Shown: positions 1 to 8,448, numbered from the stretch's first letter. The stretch is DNA of 52,054 nt from Lentilactobacillus farraginis DSM 18382 = JCM 14108 (GCF_000583655.1 NZ_BAKI01000013.1:1-52054); one strand, 5' to 3'. The notes: generated from the letters alone by a model not told the origin. A program made the numbers and translations.

Positions 1-110
1 CGAAAATTCGACGAGACCTTTTAATATAGTTATTGGGCAATAGTGAAAAATATTTTAAAAACTATGCTATCATTTCTTATATAACCTATGAACAAAGAAA
101 GGAATCAGAC

Positions 111-1517
111 ATGTTGCAGATTTTTAATACGCTCACTCGTAAAAAAGAAAAATTTGAACCTGTTACCCCAGGCGTTGTTAACATGTATGTCTGTGGTCCC
201 ACCGTTTACAATTATATTCATATTGGGAATGCCAGGAGTGCCATTGCTTTTGATACTATCAGACGATATTTGGAGTATCGCGGCTATCGGGTTAATTATG
301 TTTCCAACTTTACGGATGTTGATGACAAAATGATTAACGCTGCCAGAGAAAATCAAACGACTGTTGGTGCAATTGCGGAAAAGTACATTCATGCATTTAT
401 GCAGGATACGGCAGCACTTAATATTTCACGGGATGTCAAGCATCCCCGGGCAACTCAAAATATCCCGGAAATTATTGATTTTGTTAAGAATTTGGAAGAT
501 CAGGGATATGCTTACAACGTTGACGGCAACGTTTATTTTCGGGCACGAAAATTTCCAACCTACGGTGAGCTGCCCCACATTGATGTGAACCAATTGGAAG
601 TCGGCGCCAGCCAACACGTGGAAAAGGGCGAGTTCGAACAAAAAGAAGATCCGATTGATTTTGCGCTTTGGAAGAAATCCAAGGGTGATGAAATTTCATG
701 GGATTCTCCTTGGGGCAAGGGGCGTCCCGGCTGGCATATTGAGTGCTCCGTCATGTCGATGAAGTATCTTGGCAAAACATTGGATATTCATGGTGGCGGT
801 GAAGATTTGATTTTCCCGCACCATGAAAACGAACGGGCTCAAAGTGAAGCAAGAACCCATCAACAATTTGTTAAATACTGGATGCATAACGGTTTTGTGA
901 CGATTGGTGAAGATAACGAAAAAATGAGTAAATCTTTGGGGAATTTTATCACTGTCCATGATTTACTAAAGAAGATCAATGGGCAGGTTATTCGGCTGCT
1001 CATGTCAACGACGCATTATCGCCGCCCAATTCAGTATAGTGACGCCAGCGTTCAAGAAGCTAAAAGCAATTTAAAGAAATTGCAGACGGCCTTTAATAAT
1101 CTTACTTACCGGCTGCATAATGCTGAAAGTGGCAGTGATCCCAAGGTTGAGCAGGAAGTTCGTCAAATTGTAGCGGATTTTATTGACGCCATGGATGATG
1201 ATTTTAATGTTCAAAACGGCATTGCGGCGGTTTATGAACTGGCTAAGTTCGCGAACATGTACAGTGAACGTCCGGTTGTTTTCCAAAACAGTCTGCAATT
1301 TGTTATTAATACGTTAAAACAACTTGCGTCAATTTTTGGCATTAAGCTGGAACAAAGTGAGCTCAAGGATGATGAAATTTGGGCTTTGATTCATGAACGT
1401 CAGCAGGCCAGAGCAAATAAAGACTTTATTCGCAGTGATGAAATTCGTGAAGAATTAAAGGCTCGCGGCATCGTGCTTGAAGATACCCCTCAGGGAACCC
1501 GATTTAGAAAGGAATAA
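111..1517 (+). CDS. cysS: Cysteine--tRNA ligase
   Basis: Charges tRNA(Cys) with cysteine in the cytoplasm (class I aminoacyl-tRNA synthetase). The 468-residue product has the HIGH-type motif HIGN at residues 37-40, the KMSKS loop at 271-275, and the four expected zinc ligands: C28 (MYVCGPT), C212 (WHIECS), H237 and E241 (HHENE). I chose ATG 111 because an AAAGGA ribosome binding site lies 7 bases upstream and the family begins at this point; an open frame continues upstream to position 33 but has no such support. It heads a tight run with mrnC (8-base gap), rlmB and the NYN nuclease gene, the usual order in lactobacilli and bacilli. The 110 bases upstream hold no gene or leader I can recognise. 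Confidence 0.97.
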   Translation: MLQIFNTLTRKKEKFEPVTPGVVNMYVCGPTVYNYIHIGNARSAIAFDTIRRYLEYRGYRVNYVSNFTDVDDKMINAARENQTTVGAIAEKYIHAFMQDTAALNISRDVKHPRATQNIPEIIDFVKNLEDQGYAYNVDGNVYFRARKFPTYGELPHIDVNQLEVGASQHVEKGEFEQKEDPIDFALWKKSKGDEISWDSPWGKGRPGWHIECSVMSMKYLGKTLDIHGGGEDLIFPHHENERAQSEARTHQQFVKYWMHNGFVTIGEDNEKMSKSLGNFITVHDLLKKINGQVIRLLMSTTHYRRPIQYSDASVQEAKSNLKKLQTAFNNLTYRLHNAESGSDPKVEQEVRQIVADFIDAMDDDFNVQNGIAAVYELAKFANMYSERPVVFQNSLQFVINTLKQLASIFGIKLEQSELKDDEIWALIHERQQARANKDFIRSDEIREELKARGIVLEDTPQGTRFRKE

Positions 1518-1525
1518 CCAATTTT

Positions 1526-1936
1526 ATGACAGATGATTTTTCGCAGCTTAATGGCATCGCTTTGGCCTACATGGGAGATGCTGCTTATGAGGTCTTTATT
1601 CGGCGACACCTGATTGAAGCGGGGATTGCCAAACCGACGCGACTGCAGCATGTTGCGACCAAGTATGTTTCGGCGAAGGCCCAGGCGGCCCTCATTGACC
1701 TAATGAAAGCTGAACGGCTATTAACTGAACGGGAATGGGATTATTTTAAGCGGGGTCGAAATGCCAAAAGTCATACGCATGCCAAGAACACCGATGTCAT
1801 TACCTATCGCATTTCGACAGGTTTTGAAGCGGTTTTCGGCTACCTCTGTTTGAGTGATCAAACCGAAAGAATGGCTCAGATTGCAAAGTGGTGTATCAAA
1901 CAGGTAGAAAGCGGGAATTTAAAACATGAAGCATGA
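1526..1936 (+). CDS. mrnC: Mini-ribonuclease 3
   Basis: RNase III-like nuclease without a double-stranded RNA-binding domain, which in Bacillus matures the ends of 23S rRNA. The 136-residue length fits the family. The catalytic-domain signatures are visible as [12 protein letters not shown] near residues 15-26 and [10 protein letters not shown] near 98-107. The ATG at 1526 follows an AGAAAGGA site located in the end of cysS. It overlaps the start of rlmB by 11 bases, suggesting translational coupling. Function is by family membership and gene order. Confidence 0.93.
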   Translation: MTDDFSQLNGIALAYMGDAAYEVFIRRHLIEAGIAKPTRLQHVATKYVSAKAQAALIDLMKAERLLTEREWDYFKRGRNAKSHTHAKNTDVITYRISTGFEAVFGYLCLSDQTERMAQIAKWCIKQVESGNLKHEA

Positions 1937-2693
1937 TCAGGAAAACGAAGAATTCATTATTGGCAGGCACCCCGTCGTTGCAGCCTTAAAAAGCGGCAGT
2001 CCCATTAATAAGCTGTTTATTCAAACTGGGGTAAAGAAAGATGAAAATATTATCGCTGATATTTTAAAATTGGCCAGAAAAAAGCATTTGGTCATTTCTG
2101 AAGTTCCCAAACAGAAGCTGGATCGGCTTTCCGGCGGCCAAAATCACCAAGGGGTTCTTTTGGCAGTTGCGGCATTTGAATACGCGACGATCGATGACCT
2201 ATTTGAGAACGCTAAGAAACAAGCTGTCGAACCATTTTTTGTTATTTTAGATAACATCGAAGATCCCCATAATTTGGGCTCTATTATCCGAACGGCCGAC
2301 GCAGCCGGCGTTTCCGGCGTCATTATTCCAAAGCATCGAGCGGTTGGGTTAACGTCGGTGGTTGCCAAAACTTCAGCTGGTGCGATTGAACGGGTGCCGG
2401 TTGCCCGGGTGACTAATTTGTCAGCAACGGTTAAAGAATTAAAAGCGCGGGGAATGTGGATATTCGGTACGGATATTTCCGGAACGGACTACCGCCGATG
2501 GGATGCCAAAGGATCGGTAGCCGTTATTATTGGCAATGAAGGCAAAGGCATTTCACCACTTTTGAAGAAACAGGTTGATGAAATGCTGACAATTCCAATG
2601 ATCGGTAATATTCAAAGCTTGAATGCCAGTGTGGCAGCCAGTGTTTTAATCTATCAGGGATTTAATTCCCGACATCCGCTAAAGCACAAGTAG
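1926..2693 (+). CDS. rlmB: 23S rRNA (guanosine-2'-O)-methyltransferase RlmB (TrmH/SpoU family)
   Basis: A 255-residue SPOUT-class 2'-O-ribose methyltransferase. The N-terminal substrate-binding part begins [11 protein letters not shown], and the C-terminal knotted domain carries the three SpoU motifs: [16 protein letters not shown] (about residues 117-132), [10 protein letters not shown] (about 199-208) and [17 protein letters not shown] (about 220-236). It starts inside the end of mrnC. The exact guanosine modified cannot be read from sequence, so RlmB is assigned by similarity and by its usual position after mrnC. Confidence 0.93.
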   Translation: MKHDQENEEFIIGRHPVVAALKSGSPINKLFIQTGVKKDENIIADILKLARKKHLVISEVPKQKLDRLSGGQNHQGVLLAVAAFEYATIDDLFENAKKQAVEPFFVILDNIEDPHNLGSIIRTADAAGVSGVIIPKHRAVGLTSVVAKTSAGAIERVPVARVTNLSATVKELKARGMWIFGTDISGTDYRRWDAKGSVAVIIGNEGKGISPLLKKQVDEMLTIPMIGNIQSLNASVAASVLIYQGFNSRHPLKHK

Positions 2694-2708
2694 AGCTGGT
2701 GGCTAACG

Positions 2709-3242
2709 ATGAAAGAAGATTTATTAATTGTTGACGCATATAACATGATCGGCAACTGGCCGCATTTAAACAAATTAAAGCAGGCTGATCGGCTGGCGGA
2801 TGCTCGTGATCAGCTGTTAGCTGAGTTATCGGAATACAAAAAATATCGGGATATTAATATGATTGTGGTTTTTGATGCCATGTATGTTCCAGGAAATTCA
2901 AAGAGTTTTCGAAAATTTGATATGGAAATTGTCTGGACCAGTAAAGATCAAACTGCTGACAGCTATATTGAAGCGCTGGCTAGAAAGAAGCAAAACCGCT
3001 TTACGCAGGTCATTGTCGCTACGAGTGACCAGGCGGAACAGTGGACCATTTTTGCGGCGGGGGCGCTGAGAATTCCAGCCAGGGAGTTGTTGCGTGATAT
3101 TAAGCGGGCAAAGCAGGAAGTTGACCTGGAAGCCCGAAAAATGACTGATAAATCGCACGCGCTGCGGCAAACGCCCTGGAGCCCCAAACAATTATTGGAA
3201 TTGGAAAAGCTTCGGGATCATCTAACTGACGAAGATAAATAA
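2709..3242 (+). CDS. rae1: NYN-domain ribosome-associated endoribonuclease (Rae1/YacP)
   Basis: A 177-residue PIN-like NYN nuclease of the YacP family. The B. subtilis member enters the ribosomal A site and cuts certain mRNAs during translation. Acidic metal-binding residues appear in the expected places: VDAYNMIGNWP at the N-terminus, VVFDAMYVPG, TADSYIE and VIVATSDQAEQ. It follows rlmB after 15 bases with a GAGCTGGTGG-type ribosome binding site. Family and order are clear; the cleavage role is inferred from the Bacillus protein. Confidence 0.9.
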   Translation: MKEDLLIVDAYNMIGNWPHLNKLKQADRLADARDQLLAELSEYKKYRDINMIVVFDAMYVPGNSKSFRKFDMEIVWTSKDQTADSYIEALARKKQNRFTQVIVATSDQAEQWTIFAAGALRIPARELLRDIKRAKQEVDLEARKMTDKSHALRQTPWSPKQLLELEKLRDHLTDEDK

Positions 3243-3270
3243 TAATATTAACGTTTTAATATTGTTTAAT

Positions 3271-3279
3271 TGGTATAGT
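3271..3279 (+). promoter_or_regulatory. Extended -10 promoter for the sigH-like gene
   Basis: TGGTATAGT matches the extended -10 pattern TGnTATAAT. No good -35 is present at the usual distance, as is common for extended -10 promoters. It lies 99 bases before the start codon, so the transcript would carry the leader hairpin described separately. Confidence 0.5.
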
Positions 3280-3325
3280 TTGCCTAACCGTCTTATGAAT
3301 AATCGTTCTCTTGAGGTCATTTAAA

Positions 3326-3368
3326 TCCTTCTGTAATGTAATCTGCGTTCATAGATGATACAGAAGGA
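3326..3368 (+). promoter_or_regulatory. Leader hairpin covering the ribosome binding site of the sigma factor gene
   Basis: TCCTTCTGTA (3326-3335) is a perfect inverted match to TACAGAAGGA (3359-3368). The second arm contains most of the ribosome binding site AAGGAGA (3364-3370), whose start codon is at 3378. A smaller internal stem ATCT/AGAT (3341-3344 and 3353-3356) would stabilise the loop. When folded, the mRNA should be poorly translated. This is read directly from the sequence; regulation is an inference. Confidence 0.6.
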
Positions 3369-3377
3369 GAAATTTAT

Positions 3378-3944
3378 ATGATGATTAGTAAAATGGAATT
3401 CAAGGTGATCAGATTGGCGGCTGAAGGGGACGAACAGTCCTTTACGATTCTTTTTCATAAATATTATCCAATTGTGCGTAAACTGGGCCGATCCTGTTTT
3501 ATCGAAGGGATGGAAGCCGACGATTTGGATCAGGAAGCCGGCCTGGTCCTGCTCAAGTCGGCTAAATGTTATCGTTGGGAGCGCAGCGTCAGCTTTGGCA
3601 GTTATTATCGCCGTAATCTGCGAAATCGGATTTATGATTTGATTCGCTTGAATAAAGCCAAAAAGCGGGACCCCCAGGAACGGGTCCAGCGTATCGATGA
3701 GAACAAGTCTTTTTATTCGGCGACGTTGATTGATACTTCCGCGACCGATCCGGAACGGCTGACGTTGCTGAAAGAACGGCTGACGAAATTATATACAAAG
3801 TGTTCACCGCTTGAAAGAGAAGTACTTCACGTTATTTTGAATTTGGATGCGGATCAGCGGATTGATGATCGGAAGTTTATCAATGCGTATGAACGCTGCA
3901 AATATAAATATATATCGCTGGATAAATTGACTGAATTGATTTAG
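3378..3944 (+). CDS. sigH: Sigma-70 family RNA polymerase sigma factor, SigH/ComX-like
   Basis: A 188-residue sigma factor of the SigH/ComX type found between yacP and rpmG in lactobacilli and bacilli. Region 2 is recognisable from [18 protein letters not shown] through [21 protein letters not shown] and the [15 protein letters not shown] helix (about residues 24-90). The C-terminal region 4 is short and poorly conserved. In related lactobacilli the gene is linked to expression of late competence genes, and comFA and comFC are present later in this window, but a competence role here is inference. The start is ATG 3378 (or the adjacent ATG 3381) behind AAGGAGA, which is sequestered in a hairpin. 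Confidence 0.85.
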   Translation: MMISKMEFKVIRLAAEGDEQSFTILFHKYYPIVRKLGRSCFIEGMEADDLDQEAGLVLLKSAKCYRWERSVSFGSYYRRNLRNRIYDLIRLNKAKKRDPQERVQRIDENKSFYSATLIDTSATDPERLTLLKERLTKLYTKCSPLEREVLHVILNLDADQRIDDRKFINAYERCKYKYISLDKLTELI

Positions 3945-3981
3945 AATGCTAGAATTACTATGCTTGTTAGGAGGTGCCGTG

Positions 3982-4131
3982 ATGGCTCAAAAGAAAGTTG
4001 CACTGGCATGTTCTGTTTGTGGGTCGAGAAACTACACGATTCCCGCAAACCCTAATCGGACAAAACGGTTAGAGCTTAATAAATTTTGTAAGTACTGCGG
4101 CAAGTATACACTGCATAAAGAAACTCGCTAG
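3982..4131 (+). CDS. rpmG: 50S ribosomal protein L33 (zinc-binding type)
   Basis: A 49-residue ribosomal protein beginning [18 protein letters not shown], with two CxxC pairs (CSVC and CKYC) that mark the zinc-containing form of L33. The start is ATG 3982 behind AGGAGGTG; the open frame extends to 3946 but upstream codons do not belong to the protein. Placement before secE and nusG is standard. Confidence 0.96.
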   Translation: MAQKKVALACSVCGSRNYTIPANPNRTKRLELNKFCKYCGKYTLHKETR

Positions 4132-4156
4132 ACAGATGATGTAAGGGGATACGAAT

Positions 4157-4333
4157 TTGAGACTCTGGAACTTTTGTAAAAATGTTGTTAAAGAAATGAA
4201 GATTGTTACCTGGCCAAATGTTAGGCAAACCAGAACCGATACGACAACTGTTATCGGAACGTCAATTATTATGGCAATTTTCTTGGGCTTGGTAGATTGG
4301 ATTGTTCAATGGGGACTTTCATTTCTTGCATAG
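4157..4333 (+). CDS. secE: Preprotein translocase subunit SecE
   Basis: A 58-residue single-span SecE. It starts at TTG 4157 with AAGGGG 8 bases upstream. The product has the conserved amphipathic stretch NVVKEMKIVTWPNVRQTRTD (residues 9-28), including the family signature WP, followed by one membrane segment (about 33-55). SecE joins SecY and SecG in the membrane channel driven by SecA (encoded at 48.4 kb). It lies between rpmG and nusG, as expected. The short length and TTG start make it easy to miss in automated calls. Confidence 0.95.
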   Translation: MRLWNFCKNVVKEMKIVTWPNVRQTRTDTTTVIGTSIIMAIFLGLVDWIVQWGLSFLA

Positions 4334-4350
4334 CCTTTTTGGCGAAATTT

Positions 4351-4359
4351 TGATATAGT
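4351..4359 (+). promoter_or_regulatory. Extended -10 promoter for nusG
   Basis: TGATATAGT fits TGnTATAAT and would start transcription near 4366, immediately before the hairpin at 4369-4394. It has no clear -35 at 17 bases. Confidence 0.45.
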
Positions 4360-4368
4360 TATGTTGTT

Positions 4369-4398
4369 AAAACCTGCAGAATGTGTCAGGTTTTTTTG
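4369..4398 (+). terminator. Terminator-like hairpin between secE and nusG
   Basis: AAAACCTG (4369-4376) pairs with CAGGTTTT (4387-4394) around a 10-base loop, followed by a T run. It can end transcripts coming from secE. If the promoter at 4351-4359 is used, the same hairpin sits at the 5' end of the nusG mRNA. Confidence 0.65.
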
Positions 4399-4444
4399 TT
4401 TGAATTAATTTTTGTCGATTAATTGAAAAGAGGAGCTAATAATA

Positions 4445-4996
4445 ATGGTGGAGTCAGCAGAGAAAAAGTGGTATGTGCTGCATACCTATTCCGGATATGA
4501 AAATAAAGTTAAAATGAATTTGGACAGTCGAAAGCAATCGATGGGGATGTCGGATCTGATTTTTCGGATTGTCGTTCCGGAAACTGAAGAACACGAAGTT
4601 GATAAAAAAGGTAAGGACAAAGTCAAAATGGATAAGACCTTTCCCGGCTATGTTCTAGTTGAAATGATCATGACCGACCAGGCTTGGTATGTGGTTCGAA
4701 ACACGCCCGGGGTTACCGGCTTCGTTGGTTCTCACGGTCAGGGAAGTAAGCCGACACCATTACTGCCTGACGAAGTTGATCTGGTCTTAAAACGAATCGG
4801 TATGAGCTCGCGGCACGAAGACTTGGACGTCAACGTTGGCGATACGGTGAAAATTGTCGATGGTGCCTTTACCGGGTTGAACGGTAAAGTAACCGAGATC
4901 GATAATGAAAAAATGCGCCTGAAAGTAAATATTGAAATGTTCGGCCGGGAAACCAGCACGGAATTGGAATTTAATCAGGTGGATACAGAAATTTAA
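4445..4996 (+). CDS. nusG: Transcription termination/antitermination factor NusG
   Basis: A 183-residue NusG with the N-terminal NGN domain (KWYVLHTYSGYENKVK near residues 8-23, and TFPGYVLVEM) and a C-terminal KOW domain (VNVGDTVKIVDGAFTGLNGKVTEID, roughly 128-152). It binds RNA polymerase and modulates pausing and coupling to translation. The ATG at 4445 follows GAGGAG after 9 bases. The gene usually precedes rplK directly, but here a hydrolase gene intervenes. Confidence 0.96.
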   Translation: MVESAEKKWYVLHTYSGYENKVKMNLDSRKQSMGMSDLIFRIVVPETEEHEVDKKGKDKVKMDKTFPGYVLVEMIMTDQAWYVVRNTPGVTGFVGSHGQGSKPTPLLPDEVDLVLKRIGMSSRHEDLDVNVGDTVKIVDGAFTGLNGKVTEIDNEKMRLKVNIEMFGRETSTELEFNQVDTEI

Positions 4997-5033
4997 GCTG
5001 ATTTTTAATTGGAATCGGTAACGGTCCCCAAAG

Positions 5034-5900
5034 TTGGTGATTGTGTTGATAAAGCCGAATGTTATAACTGTTATAATCGTCATAGCAATGATTTTCGCCT
5101 GTTTGGGCAGCTTGCTTTTAGGGGCCTGGCATTTAGGCCGGCCAGTGAGTGGTTCAGCCAATGAGCAGGCAGATCAAGACTCGGTTACACTATTTCTGCC
5201 GGGTTATTTGGGCAGTCGGTTTTCCTTTGGTTTCCTGCTGAAACGGCTGGTTAAAAACTATCATGCCGACAAAGCACTGGTCGTTATTGTAAAACGGGAT
5301 GGTCGTTTAAAACTGTATGGTAGCATTAAGCGGGGGCGCTGTGTTGTTCAGGTCTTGTTTGAAGATAAAACGTCTAGGCCAAGTCAACAGGCCGAATGGC
5401 TGGACCATCTGTGCCAAACACTTCAGAAACGCTACCGGGTGGCCAGTCTTAATCTGGTTGGCCATTCAATGGGATGTATCACCATTTTTTGGTATTTGAC
5501 GCATCAGCATCGAAACGCCACGGTTTCTATTGATAAGGTTGTCGCGATTGCCGGTCCTTTTAATGATTCGGAGATTGCGCGAAATACCGTTGCAATTGAT
5601 TCCATTCCACTGACCGCTGCCGGACCAATCCATAAGCGGCCGATTTATTCAGCGTTAGCGGCCAATATTTCACAGCTGCCGCCGACAATAAAAGTTTTAA
5701 ATATTGCCGGCAGAATCAGTGATTCTCAAAAAAATGACGGCCAGGTTTCGGTTAACAGTGCGTTCTCACTGCGATTTTTGTTAAAGCGGCCACTGGGTTA
5801 TTATCACGAAATGATTGTCAGGGGACGCCGGGCGAGTCATCGGCTGCTGCATGAAAATCGGCTGGTGGATAATAGTATCGCAGAATTTTTATGGCACTGA
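5034..5900 (+). CDS. Membrane-anchored alpha/beta hydrolase (DUF915-like)
   Basis: A 288-residue protein with an N-terminal hydrophobic segment (about residues 5-33, VITVIIVIAMIFACLGSLLL), suggesting a membrane anchor with the enzyme domain outside. The hydrolase fold is indicated by FLPGYLGSRFSFGFL (oxyanion region) and the nucleophile elbow LVGHSMGC. The family is common in lactobacilli as cell-surface hydrolases of unknown substrate. The called start is TTG 5034, but no good ribosome binding site precedes it; GTG 5037 or 5043 and ATG 5088 are alternatives. It interrupts the usual nusG-rplK adjacency. Confidence 0.8.
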   Translation: MVIVLIKPNVITVIIVIAMIFACLGSLLLGAWHLGRPVSGSANEQADQDSVTLFLPGYLGSRFSFGFLLKRLVKNYHADKALVVIVKRDGRLKLYGSIKRGRCVVQVLFEDKTSRPSQQAEWLDHLCQTLQKRYRVASLNLVGHSMGCITIFWYLTHQHRNATVSIDKVVAIAGPFNDSEIARNTVAIDSIPLTAAGPIHKRPIYSALAANISQLPPTIKVLNIAGRISDSQKNDGQVSVNSAFSLRFLLKRPLGYYHEMIVRGRRASHRLLHENRLVDNSIAEFLWH

Positions 5901-5909
5901 TAATTAGTA

Positions 5910-5938
5910 TTGTTTCCCACGTGGGTTTGTGGTATATT
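5910..5938 (+). promoter_or_regulatory. Promoter of rplK-rplA with a palindrome in its spacer
   Basis: TTGTTT (5910-5915) and TATATT (5933-5938) are 17 bases apart, and TGG before the -10 gives an extended -10. The spacer contains the perfect palindrome CCCACGTGGG (5916-5925), a possible protein-binding site. Transcription would begin near 5945. Confidence 0.75.
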
Positions 5939-5972
5939 ATGATGGTATGTTTATTCTGGTAAGCATACTGAC

Positions 5973-6005
5973 GTGGGAGGAGAAATTCTGATCTCCAATT
6001 ACCAC
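5973..6005 (+). promoter_or_regulatory. Probable L1-binding leader RNA motif upstream of rplK
   Basis: GTGG (5973-5976) pairs with CCAC (6002-6005), and GGAGA (5979-5983) pairs with TCTCC (5992-5996), giving the pattern GTGGGAGG-n-ACCACA. The same pattern recurs before rplA. L11-L1 operons of many bacteria carry an autoregulatory site for protein L1 here; equating this motif with that site is from family knowledge. Confidence 0.6.
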
Positions 6006-6030
6006 ACACGGACTTAAGGAGGTATGTCTC

Positions 6031-6456
6031 GTGGCTAAAAAAGTAGCTAACATTGTTAAATTGCAAATTCCTGCGGGCAAAGCAACACCTGCCCCGCCGG
6101 TTGGTCCTGCTTTAGGTCAAGCAGGGATCAACATTATGGGCTTCACAAAGGAATTTAATGCCCGTACCGCTGATCAGGCAGGGATGATTATTCCTGTTGT
6201 TATTACTGTGTATGAAGATCGTTCATTCGACTTTATCACAAAGACTCCACCTGCTGCTGTGTTACTCAAGAAAGCTGCTGGTGTTCAAAAGGGTTCCGGT
6301 GAACCAAACACTAACAAGGTTGCTAAAGTTACCAAAGACCAAGTTAAGCAAATTGCCGAAACAAAGATGAAAGACTTAAACGCAGCTGACGTTGAAGCAG
6401 CAATGCGAATGGTTGAAGGAACTGCACGTAGTATGGGCTTTACTGTCGAAGGTTAA
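6031..6456 (+). CDS. rplK: 50S ribosomal protein L11
   Basis: A 141-residue L11 beginning with GTG 6031, 8 bases after AAGGAGG. The N-terminal domain shows the conserved [21 protein letters not shown] stretch and the C-terminal rRNA-binding domain includes [14 protein letters not shown] and [15 protein letters not shown]. It forms the GTPase-associated centre of the 50S subunit together with L10 and L7/L12, encoded just downstream. Confidence 0.98.
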   Translation: MAKKVANIVKLQIPAGKATPAPPVGPALGQAGINIMGFTKEFNARTADQAGMIIPVVITVYEDRSFDFITKTPPAAVLLKKAAGVQKGSGEPNTNKVAKVTKDQVKQIAETKMKDLNAADVEAAMRMVEGTARSMGFTVEG

Positions 6457-6513
6457 TGCCGACAGACATACGAAGTAGGACTAACACCGTTTAAAGCGTT
6501 GTTTGAACGTTGC

Positions 6514-6539
6514 GTGGGAGGTTAATCCGTTAGAACCAC
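6514..6539 (+). promoter_or_regulatory. Second L1-type RNA motif, between rplK and rplA
   Basis: GTGG (6514-6517) and CCAC (6536-6539) enclose GGA/TCC pairing, again giving GTGGGAGG-n-ACCACA as in the rplK leader. Its position just before the rplA ribosome binding site (AAGGAGG near 6544) fits autoregulation by L1. Confidence 0.55.
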
Positions 6540-6557
6540 AAACAAGGAGGAAAACAC

Positions 6558-7256
6558 ATGGCTCGTAAAAGAGGTAAACAATATAAAGCAGCTCTTGAAC
6601 AGGTAGAAGCCGGCAAGGCATACCCGGTTCAAGATGCCGTTAAACTTGTAAAGAAAATTGATTATGCAAAATTCGACGCAACTGTTGAAATTGTATTTAA
6701 CTTAAACGTTGATACCAAGCAGGCTGACCAACAATTACGTGGGGCGGTTGTTTTACCTAATGGTACTGGTAAAGAACAAACCGTTATCGTATTTGCAAAG
6801 GGCGACAAGGCAAAGGATGCGCAAGCTGCCGGTGCAGATTTTGTTGGTGATGCAGACTTGGTTGAAAAAATTCAAGATGGCTGGTTGGACTTCGATGTTG
6901 CCATTGCCACACCGGATATGATGGCTCAAGTTGGTCGTTTAGGCCGGGTTCTTGGACCTAAAGGTTTAATGCCAAACCCTAAGACCGGTACCGTAACGAT
7001 GGACGTTGCCAAGGCTGTTAAAGAATCAAAAGCCGGCAAAGTTACTTATCGGACCGATCGTGACGGCAACGTTGCTGTGCCGGTTGGTAAGGTTTCATTT
7101 GACGATGAACAGCTTATCGGTAATTTGAAGACCATTGAAGACGTTATTGTAAAGGCCCGTCCAGCTTCTGTACGTGGCACATACGTTAAGAACGTTTCAA
7201 TTTCTTCAACCTTTGGCCCTGGCGTCAAAGTTGATCTTGAATCATTCGCTGAATGA
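6558..7256 (+). CDS. rplA: 50S ribosomal protein L1
   Basis: A 232-residue L1 with the family signature near [13 protein letters not shown] (about residues 135-147) and the typical start MARKRGKQY. It forms the L1 stalk and usually represses its own operon by binding mRNA. It lies 101 bases after rplK, a gap that holds a candidate L1-binding motif. AAGGAGG precedes ATG 6558. Confidence 0.98.
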   Translation: MARKRGKQYKAALEQVEAGKAYPVQDAVKLVKKIDYAKFDATVEIVFNLNVDTKQADQQLRGAVVLPNGTGKEQTVIVFAKGDKAKDAQAAGADFVGDADLVEKIQDGWLDFDVAIATPDMMAQVGRLGRVLGPKGLMPNPKTGTVTMDVAKAVKESKAGKVTYRTDRDGNVAVPVGKVSFDDEQLIGNLKTIEDVIVKARPASVRGTYVKNVSISSTFGPGVKVDLESFAE

Positions 7257-7281
7257 TTTTCGATTTAAATTAAATCCCTAA

Positions 7282-7311
7282 TTGACGAGTACTCACATTT
7301 TGTGATATGCT
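7282..7311 (+). promoter_or_regulatory. Promoter of the rplJ-rplL operon
   Basis: TTGACG (7282-7287), an 18-base spacer and TATGCT (7306-7311), preceded by TGA to give an extended -10. It drives the L10 leader and rplJ-rplL. Confidence 0.7.
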
Positions 7312-7317
7312 GTTAAA

Positions 7318-7457
7318 TGCTGATATATATGCCTAAGACTCAGGTGGCGAAAAAGCCTTAATATCCTGCCGAGGAAACGATTCCTTTTTCCTATGTCTAG
7401 GTTTGGCATAGGGATTTTTTATTAAATCCCATCAAAAAATTTTGGGAGGTGAAACTT
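7318..7457 (+). promoter_or_regulatory. L10 leader (rplJ autoregulatory RNA) with attenuator
   Basis: The roughly 140-base region before rplJ contains the structured segment with CTGCCGAGGAAACG and, at 7388-7420, a stem (TTCCTATG with CATAGGGA, 11-base loop) followed by six T. This is the layout of the L10 leader of Firmicutes, where the L10(L7/L12) complex binds the leader and favours termination. Exact boundaries are estimated. Confidence 0.75.
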
Positions 7458-7970
7458 GTGAGTGAACAAACTGTTGCAATTAAAGCAAAAAAGGTTGAAG
7501 AAGCCGTTGAAAGTATGAAGGCTGCTTCTTCAATCGTGGTTGTTGACTACCGTGGCTTAACGGTCGCTGAAGTAACGGATTTGCGTAAGCAACTTCGTGA
7601 CGAAGGCGTAAAAATGCAAGTTATTAAGAACAAGGTATTGGTTCGGGCTGCCGAAAAAGTCGGCTTTGATGATTTAAAAGATACATTTGCTGGTCCAACG
7701 GCGGTTGTCTTTTCATCAGAAGATCCTGTTGCCGGTCCTAAGATCGTTCATAACTTTGCTAAAAAGAACGACGCACTTGAACTTAAGGGCGGCGTGATTG
7801 ATGGTAAAGTCGCAACACTTGATAAGATTAACGAGTACGCTGCATTGCCTAGTCGTGATGAATTGTTATCAACGCTTGCTAACATTCTTCAAGCACCTGT
7901 TCGTAACTTTGCATATGGCGTTAAAGCAATTGCTGATAAAGAACAGGAAGACGGCGGCGACGCTGCTTAA
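7458..7970 (+). CDS. rplJ: 50S ribosomal protein L10
   Basis: A 170-residue L10. The start GTG 7458 is preferred over GTG 7449 because GGGAGGTG (7444-7451) is then correctly spaced and the protein begins MSEQTVAIKAKK as usual. VVDYRGLTVAEVTDLRKQLR is the conserved N-terminal rRNA-binding part, and the C-terminal helix binds L7/L12 dimers encoded by the next gene. The 5' leader carries the autoregulatory structure. Confidence 0.97.
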   Translation: MSEQTVAIKAKKVEEAVESMKAASSIVVVDYRGLTVAEVTDLRKQLRDEGVKMQVIKNKVLVRAAEKVGFDDLKDTFAGPTAVVFSSEDPVAGPKIVHNFAKKNDALELKGGVIDGKVATLDKINEYAALPSRDELLSTLANILQAPVRNFAYGVKAIADKEQEDGGDAA

Positions 7971-8010
7971 TGACTAAAAATTAATTCCAATTAAACTGGA
8001 GGAAAATAAA

Positions 8011-8379
8011 ATGGCTTTCGATAAAGACAATATTATTGATCAATTAAAAGACGCTTCAATTAGTGATCTTAACGACTTAGTTAAGTCAATTGAAGATGAA
8101 TTTGGTGTTTCAGCAGCTGCTCCTGTAGCAGCTGCCGGTGGCGCTGCTGGTGGTGACGAAGGTAAGAAGGATTCATACGATGTTGAATTAACTGAATCCG
8201 GTGACCAAAAAGTTAAAGCTATCAAGGCTGTTCGTGAAATCACTGGTCTTGGTTTGAAGGATGCTAAGGGTCTTGTTGACAAGGTTCCTTCAACTATCAA
8301 GGAAGGCGTTTCTGAAGAAGAAGCTAACAAAATCAAGGAAACTCTTGAAGCAGTTGGCGGCGTAGTAACTCTTAAGTAA
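8011..8379 (+). CDS. rplL: 50S ribosomal protein L7/L12
   Basis: A 122-residue acidic stalk protein: N-terminal dimerisation helices, an alanine/glycine-rich hinge ([12 protein letters not shown], about residues 35-48) and the C-terminal factor-binding domain ([20 protein letters not shown]). ATG 8011 follows CTGGAGG. It closes the operon; a strong terminator follows. Confidence 0.98.
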   Translation: MAFDKDNIIDQLKDASISDLNDLVKSIEDEFGVSAAAPVAAAGGAAGGDEGKKDSYDVELTESGDQKVKAIKAVREITGLGLKDAKGLVDKVPSTIKEGVSEEEANKIKETLEAVGGVVTLK

Positions 8380-8402
8380 GCTATGCATAATTAGTTCAAA
8401 TT

Positions 8403-8448
8403 AAATCCCCCTGTATCGGTGTCAAATACTGGTACGAGGGGATTTTTT
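8403..8448 (+). terminator. Terminator of the rplJL operon
   Basis: AAATCCCC (8403-8410) pairs with GGGGATTT (8438-8445), continuing into a T run. The 27-base loop contains further short pairing. Confidence 0.85.

Noticed and set aside
1..110. Possible T-box leader before cysS
   Set aside because: No T-box sequence or anti-terminator pairing is visible in the 110 bases available.
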